This document shows, in pieces, positions 28,191 to 33,654 of a DNA stretch of 33,654 bases; the first letter of the stretch is position 1; each line of letters starts with the position of its first letter. The position numbers were made by a program, and so were the translations under genes. Origin of the DNA: Penium margaritaceum (Eukaryota > Streptophyta > Zygnematophyceae > Desmidiales > Peniaceae); the NCBI GenBank assembly GCA_023375785.1, contig SZWC01004765.1:52297-85950 (forward strand), read 5' to 3'. The notes beneath the pieces were generated by a model. It made no database searches. It saw only the letters and a program-made list of their open reading frames with translations, and was not told where the DNA came from.

Positions 28191-30440
28191 CTGCAGTTTT
28201 TGTGCAGTACACATGAGTTTACCGGTGGACTGGCTGTGGGGCCAATTTGCATGTTTTTGTATTGTGTGTCCATCGCTTGATGCCGGATGCATGCATGTGA
28301 CCAGTCGTAGTGTCCGGCTTTTAGTTTTGCACGTCTAGGTTCAGACGACGTAGAGTTGTGATATGTCTGCGTAGAGTTACGGCCAGAACAGTGGTTTTGG
28401 GCCGGTTTTAGGACAGATCTTGCACTGCCGCGTGCGACACCCGCCGTGCGCCGCGGCAGGTACTTATGCCATGGACCTGTCATTTGTCATTTCTCTGTGC
28501 AAATGCTATTGAAGCATTACTGACATGTCGCCTTGTGTCTCCTAGCCAGACCCTTGCTGGTGTGTGCACGACTTGTGACTGTTATCACCATCTGACCAGG
28601 CACTGACGCCTAGGCTGCGGCTGTATCGCTAGGAAGCTTCGACGCATCTTCTCAGACCAGTCGAGGGAATTTTGGTCACTTGCCTCGACCTACGGTGTTT
28701 TGCTTCCAAAGATGTTGACACATTTAACCACTTTTCAAAAGGGTTGACAGAAGTATCACCAATTGAATAGATTTTTTTGTGCTTTTCAGTGGACTTCTCG
28801 ACGGTGGTAGACTGTCATAAACCCGCGCCTCAACATCATCGAAACCCCTCCACTTCTTAGCGGAGTTTCTCGAAGCGGCCACTCACAATGCGAGGTCACA
28901 TGCGTCGCTTGGCGCCAGCACCAAAGACAAAACATATGACTGATTGTGATTCTCGTTCTAGTATGCATGTGCTCCACAAGTTCGATGCTTATCATGGAAG
29001 TACAAGTACTGCTAAATTGAAATGATCAAATCTTCAAAATTATTTGGAAGTTTTTTTGCTTCGAATATCATGTTCGATGCCTACCATGATCGTTATTTTG
29101 GAATCTTCCACGTTCCAGTCGGTGGAACATAATCCCTGTGAATTACCTAAGTTTGGCTTGCTGTACACCTGAAGTTAGTTACTCATCTCTGGGACCTAAT
29201 TGTGGATTCAAGAACTCTTAGGCCCATTTGTCGTTCTTCCGCCCTGTGAAGATAGGGCGGAATGGTTTCGTGAACACCGCACGCCAAAAGACGGAACTGC
29301 TGGCGGAATGAATGCGATCGGTGAATGTCTTTGTCGGTGTTTCAAAGGACAATCGTGGCAGTCCTTGTGAGCTTCTCTTTAATCTGACGGTGATCGATCG
29401 CTGCCGCTATGTGTGCATCCACCGGTCGACTGGACGGTCGATGCATGTCTGTCGGTTGACGGAGTTCAGTAAAACGTCGTTGGAGAGGCGGGCTTAGTAA
29501 GGGGCCGTTCTGCCCAGTAGATATATGTAGTCGTTTGAGTCCATGTCCGCTTCTCAATCGGGATCTTCAGTCCTTCCCTCCATTTATCGATGTCCGCGGT
29601 CAAACTTTTGTTGAACATCTTCTGAGCCAATTGACGGCTGACGTCGAGTTCGCCTTCAAACAAATTAAATTGTAGGTCCGTAAGTGTTTAGTGCTCCAGA
29701 ATTAGAACGCTAATTTACCCTAACGAGTCCCGAGTTCCACCTGTTTCAACAGCAAGGGCAGCAAGCCCAGAAGCCCAGCCGTTGTCCCTACTGCGGCGAA
29801 ACAGTGACAGGAGCAGCCACCTTACCACCCAACTGCCATGCGAGCCGTGCTCCGCTTGATGTCCACAAAGAAAACATTCCTGTTTTTTCGTTTCAATGAT
29901 GTAAAAGGGACTGAAAGATATCCAAACCCAGTGCAAGCTGTTACCTAACAGAATGAGGTCGCCGTTTGATCGATCAGAAAGATGCAGTTCCTGAAAGGAC
30001 ATCTGGTGTGACCACAGCGCTTCGCAACATGCTTCGGGTAGGCGATTGCACAAGGCAGGCCGCCGCCCCGTCTCCCACTGCACGGGAGATCCGTCGCCGT
30101 GCGGACGGCCCTCATCACGTCTCCGGTGGCCTCCCTCATCGCTCTCACCAACCTCTTCACTGAGGCTGAGGACCCAACGGAGCTCAAGTCCCGTGCTGCT
30201 TCTGTCTCTGTCACTGGTCGCTCCTGCAAGTCCCAAGCCGACCTCGCCTCGTCCCGCACCTCCTGCTCGCGGGCGTTGGCCTGTTCTGTGTGTTGCGGGC
30301 GTGAAGACTTCAGAAATGCACTAAGAGGAAACCGCCTCCGCCGTTGCGAAGCATTGGGGATCGCTCACGAGTCGACAGCTTTCCTGTCGACACCACCAGT
30401 GGCTTCGAACTCTTCTGTCCGAGAAGACTCGTCCGGCTGA
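28191..30440. other. Unassigned interval (2.2 kb)
   Basis: No recognised gene, RNA or transposon. Small inverted repeats: 28425-28432 with 28452-28459 (CTGCCGCG), 29237-29245 with 29254-29262 (TTCCGCCCT), and 30371-30378 with 30384-30391 (GTCGACAG). Composition rises in GC from about 29.9 kb towards the ARF-GEF gene, so the last part may be its promoter or 5' untranslated region. Overlapping open frames on both strands here (such as minus 30236-29715) show no domain. Confidence 0.45.
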
Positions 30441-30658
30441 CGCTTGACTCAAGGATTCCTTCGATCCGTTTCTCTAGGCAAAGGTAAGCGGGATGCGACT
30501 TGTACTCCCGAAGAGGCCGTCTATTTACTGTGGCGGGCGAAGATAGACGCTTTCCTCTATACTCTCGATCGCTCAGATCTGGGATCTGCAGGCAGCGGTA
30601 AGTTTGGAAGCGGCCGCAGCAGGCGTTACGCAGCAGCCTCCGCCCACATTCGGTCAAA
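30441..30658 (+). other. Possible 5' exon or 5' UTR of the ARF-GEF gene
   Basis: A plus-strand frame includes TPEEAVYLLWRAKIDAFLYT and is followed at 30598 by a strong donor, CAGCG|GTAAGTTT; another donor-like GTAAGC lies at 30484. No GNOM N-terminal motif is recognised, so whether this is coding is unknown. Confidence 0.3.
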
Positions 30659-31303
30659 ATGCAGCAGCAGGAGCAGCCGCCAGGAGCACTCGTTGGCCCT
30701 TTGGAATCGCCCCACACGCCGGGCGCTCAGATCCGCATTCAGCAGCAAAATCAGCAGCAGCAGCTGGACCTACTATCGCCAGTCACTCCAGGTACGCAGC
30801 AGCAGGCCGCAGAAGCTGCCGCTGCAACCGCCGCAGCAGCTTCTGTCTCTCCAATGCCAACGCCTCCCCCAGGCCCGCCTCCTCCGATCCCCAGCCTTCC
30901 CTTACCTGCCCTCGACATCTCCCCAGCCGCCGAGCCCGCTCCCATGAGCGCCAACACCATGGCCGCCGCAACCGCTGCTTCTGCCGTGGTATACCACCCT
31001 CCTTCTCCCTCCCGCGCGGCTNGAAGAGGAGGACGACGAGGAGGGCACCGAGGAGGCGCTGGCTGCTGAGCTGCGGATGGTGCGGTCGAGGATGTTTGCG
31101 TGGACGGACTGGGACCGTGTGGAGCCCCTGGTGTATCTCGCGCCCTTTCTGGACGCCATCCGGTCCCCGCGGGTGGGTGCAGCGGTGACTGCCGCGTGCC
31201 TTCTAAGCGTGCACACGATCCTGAGCGCGGGCTTCTTCTCCACCGCGACTGTCGGCGCTGCCGAGGCCGTGCACACGCTCGTTGACTCCGTCACTTCCTG
31301 CAG
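30659..31303 (+). CDS. GNOM/GBF1-type ARF-GEF, N-terminal exon (DCB domain start)
   Basis: From 31023 a frame reads acidic EEEDDEEGTEEALAAELRMV, then RSRMFAWTDWDRVEPLVYLA, PFLDAIRSPRVGAAVTAACL and LSVHTILSAGFFSTATVGAA, EAVHTLVDSVTSC. This follows the DCB domain of GNOM and GBF1 (their PFLDVIRSDETG--ITG-AL and EAMHLIVDAVTSCRF). These large GEFs activate ARF GTPases on Golgi or endosomal membranes, and the DCB domain mediates dimerisation. The exon ends at CTGCAG|GTGGGT (31303), phase 2. Upstream, from ATG 30659, a Gln/Ala/Pro-rich frame (QQQ and PPP runs) is open to the ambiguous base at 31022 but is in another frame. Either an intron acceptor or a frame error lies there. The start codon is therefore uncertain. 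Confidence 0.72.
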
Positions 31304-31948
31304 GTGGGTGCGCGGGTGGGTTGGTGTCATGGAGCTGGTACCTGTGGGTGGTTGCGTGGGTCTGGGTGCGTGTGTGTGGGTGTCCGTATGGGTGCCTGGG
31401 TGGGGCGCCTGAGGATCATCGGTCTGCTTGGTTTGTTGAAGTGCTGCATGTTTTCGTGGGGCCAGGCGAAGGAAGCCGCAGCAGCGACAGTCACAGGACC
31501 ATGGTGGCGAGATGGGCACCAGCTGCTTCGCTGCTGATGCAGGAGCACCTATGGTATGCACTGCTTGCAGGTTCCTGCTGGTCGCACGCCTGGGCGTTCT
31601 AGTGGGTGAGGAGGAAAAGGAGCAGGAGAATTCACTGTCCATTACGGCGAGTCTGTGAGCTGCTGTTGTTTGCCGTGCTGGTTATTCAGTACACTGGGTC
31701 AGCGCATCTCCAGGGCACCGCACCATGTGCTGTACACGCCACGGCTGTCGGTCCATCCTAGCAAGACCCTCTTTGTCGGGTCCTGCTGGATATCTGAGTC
31801 GCAGCCAAGGAAGACCTGCCAGTAGCAGCAATGCACGCGCACAGGTGTGAATGCTCATACCTCATCTTCTGACAGCATGGCCCTGGGAAGTGAATTTGTC
31901 TACCCCCCCCCCCCCCCCAAATCCCCGTGTTGGGCTCACCCGGCACAG
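31304..31948 (+). other. Intron 1 of the ARF-GEF gene (645 bp)
   Basis: GTGGGT donor and CACCCGGCACAG acceptor. Joining AG from the first exon with G from the next gives Arg, so the protein reads TSCR-FDSRDPASEE, which matches the family (TSCRFEVTDPASEE). The intron holds a run of 17 C at about 31903-31919 near the acceptor and a G/T-rich 5' part. Confidence 0.85.
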
Positions 31949-32481
31949 GTTTGACTCCAGGGACCCGGCTTCGGAGGAGCTGGTGCTGCTGCGCATCCTG
32001 CAGGTGCTGCTAGTGACGCTGCACGGCTGCGCTGCGGCGCCGCTGCTGTCGGACCGCGGCGTGTGCACTGCGGTGAACACCGCCTTCCGTGTGCTGCACC
32101 AGTCCACCGGGTCGGGCGCGGAGCTCCTGCAGCGCGCCGCCGCGCAGACGATGCGTGACATGATGCGCGCCATCTTTTCGCGCCTGCCCGCGCTCATCGC
32201 TGCGGGGCTGGGGAGGGAGGTGGAGGAGGAGGGGGAGGCCGAGGGAGATGGGGAGGGGGGCGTGGCGGTGGAAGAGGAGGAGGAGGTGGTGGTGGACGCG
32301 TGGATGAGGGATGGAGTTGCTGGTGAGTCTCAGGAGGATGGTGGAGGAGGAAAGAAGGGGAAGAAGAAAGGCCTGCATCCAGGCGGGGAGACGGAGGAGG
32401 TTCAGGGGGAGTCTCTTCTAGCGCAAGGGAGGGAGAGCGACCAGGAGGAAGGGAAGCTCGCAAGTGGCGATGATGAGGTGG
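31949..32481 (+). CDS. GNOM/GBF1-type ARF-GEF, second exon (DCB domain)
   Basis: Continues FDSRDPASEELVLLRILQVL, then LVTLHGCAAAPLLSDRGVCT, AVNTAFRVLHQSTGSGAELL, QRAAAQTMRDMMRAIFSRLP. This matches DPASEEVVLMKILQVL, VCTIVNTCFRVVHQ and ELLQRIA-HTMHELVRCIFS of plant GNOM. After that a long acidic and Gly-rich linker (EEE and GGGGKKGKKK runs) follows. The frame stops at 32523-32525, but good donors lie earlier (GAG|GTGGGT at 32478 and GTGAGT at 32482). The exon probably ends there, and the HUS and Sec7 domains must lie beyond the window. GC-rich with no stops inside the conserved part, so it is likely a living host gene, unlike its neighbours. Confidence 0.85.
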
Positions 32482-33488
32482 GTGAGTGTGAATGTGATGT
32501 CGGCTCCAGGCTGGGAACAGGTTGACGTACACCAGATGTGGACTTGCAACCCCGGGCACAAGCAATGCTGGTACATGTTTCACTGGGATCGCTGGGTTTG
32601 GGTCAAGGGACTGGCAGGCTCTCTGCCTGCAGAGAGAAGCTTGAAGAAAGGAGAGGATTCTGGAGGACAGGAAGAAAAGCGAGGACTGTGAAGCACAACG
32701 GAAGAATTGTTTGCAACATTGTTCTTGTAGGGGTTGCAAGTAGTCTGTTTCATGGTGCACGTTGACACGGAGAAAGTGGGGGTTGAGGGGTGGGATGGGG
32801 GGGAGGTGGAGTTTGTTGTGTCATGGGGGTTGTACAGGGAACGATATGGGTTGCACAATGGCGGGTGGTTGGATGCACTATCCTCTGGCTAGTTTGCCAT
32901 GTAGGCTGCTGCTTTGCTAGACATGACTGTGAGCTTGCCTGCGCAGACATGCTTTACGCACGCCTGTGGAGAAGGCCGGCAGCAAAGTAGACATATCCTG
33001 CCAAATAGAAATCTGCTTTGAGCTTCGCACCTGCCATGAAGTGCGGCAGTCGGGTGGGAAAGGGAGTCCTCCTCAGAATGGTGGGATCTTGTGGCAGTGT
33101 TCTGTGGTGAAGCCATGCCTCTGTGTGTGAGGAAGATAGGGATGAGCGTCAGTACTCGGCACTTGCAAGTATTGCTGGCAAATGTCAATATGCGCGAGTG
33201 ATATGAGTACGAGACAGAGTCCTGGAGGGCCAAATAACTTGCGATGTCCAATGCTTGGAAGACTCGGAGGGCTTGAGAGTGTTGCTGGCTTGCACGGTTG
33301 CCCAAGGGGTCGCCATGGTGCTTTGGGGAGTCTGCAACCTGTCAGGGTGACACGCAGGCCGTTGGAGTCTCTGAATGAAGCGCAGAGGGAGCTGTGAATT
33401 GAGGGTCAGAATGTCAGGTTCTGAACATCATACAGGCAGAGTCTATGATTACTTGAAAGTACTGTACAGTGAACGATACTTGTAAATG
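32482..33488 (+). other. Probable intron 2 of the ARF-GEF gene
   Basis: About 1 kb after the donor with no recognisable GNOM sequence (HUS box or Sec7) and no convincing acceptor and exon. Short frames on both strands lack domains. The gene either continues beyond the right edge or is incomplete. Confidence 0.45.
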
Positions 33489-33654
33489 CACACATGCACG
33501 CACGCACGCACGCACTCACTCACTCACGCACGCGCGCACGCACTCACTCACTCACTCACGCATGCACGCACGCACTCACTCACTCACTCACTCACTCACT
33601 CACTCACTCACTCACTCACTCACTCACTCACTCACTCACTCACTCACTCACTCA
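33489..33654. repeat. (CACT/CACG)n microsatellite at the right edge
   Basis: Tetranucleotide array with CACG, CACT and CATG variants at the left and an almost pure CACT run (about 33568 to the end). It is unlike plant or algal telomere repeats and is cut by the window edge. Confidence 0.95.

Noticed and set aside
29715..30236. 173-codon minus-strand open frame as a gene
   Set aside because: No domain, Arg/Gly/Ser-rich composition typical of GC-rich antisense frames, and no splice or start context.
30371..30391. GTCGACAG hairpin as a terminator or regulatory site
   Set aside because: Eight-base palindromes containing a restriction-type core are expected by chance in a window of this size.
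30902..31642. 246-codon minus-strand open frame opposite the ARF-GEF exon
   Set aside because: It is antisense to conserved DCB coding sequence and its intron, and is low-complexity (Ser, His/Thr runs).
32194..32760. Pro-rich 188-codon minus-strand frame
   Set aside because: It is the complement of the GAG/GGN-rich acidic linker of the ARF-GEF exon.
33489..33654. Terminal CACT array as a telomere
   Set aside because: Plant and algal telomeres are TTTAGGG-like; this is an ordinary tetranucleotide microsatellite cut by the contig edge.

Overview
The window looks like nuclear DNA of a land plant or a streptophyte (charophyte-type) alga. I infer this from chromodomain Ty3/gypsy and Ty1/copia retrotransposons nested in one another, spliced genes with GT..AG introns, and, at the right end, the 5' part of a GNOM/GBF1-type ARF guanine-nucleotide exchange factor gene. 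The species cannot be fixed from sequence alone. The window begins in a (TCC)n tract and ends in a (CACT/CACG)n tract, so both edges are probably contig edges.

Layout. 1-5.6 kb: a strong 31-bp-arm hairpin (129-194), a possible minus-strand exon (about 1229-1446), a decayed plus-strand gene of unknown family in two blocks (2154-3365 and 3891-4689) separated by a candidate intron carrying a 16-bp minisatellite, and a minus-strand copia reverse-transcriptase relic (4741-5138). 5.6-8.0 kb: a truncated LTR split by a roughly 515-bp palindromic DNA element (5758-6272), joined to a plus-strand copia RT/RNase H relic (6379-7426). 8.0-25.1 kb: a composite minus-strand chromovirus bounded by one related pair of LTRs (8023-8738 and 24387-25095). 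It holds two partial bodies in tandem. The upstream body (E3) has gag, protease and the start of RT, then stops near 20345. The downstream body (E2) has gag, protease, RT, RNase H, integrase and chromodomain. E2 is broken by a 402-bp insert and a 2.03-kb insert, each flanked by 9-bp direct repeats, and by a plus-strand non-autonomous copia element with both LTRs (16279-about 18858). The 2.03-kb insert carries a 457-bp tandem repeat packed with ATACAC motifs and long inverted repeats.

25.1-28.2 kb: a plus-strand copia relic with gag, zinc knuckle, protease and integrase but no RT. 28.2-30.4 kb: nothing I recognise. 30.6-32.5 kb: the ARF-GEF gene, with two well-supported DCB-domain coding blocks split by a 645-bp intron; the Sec7 domain lies outside the window. 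All retroelement reading frames are broken by stops, frameshifts or replaced catalytic residues.

No tRNA, rRNA, CRISPR array or bacterial-type operon was seen. I found no proven new biological system. The best candidates for something undescribed are the ATACAC fold-back insert, the palindromic 515-bp element, the unidentified decayed gene, and the gag-only copia element.
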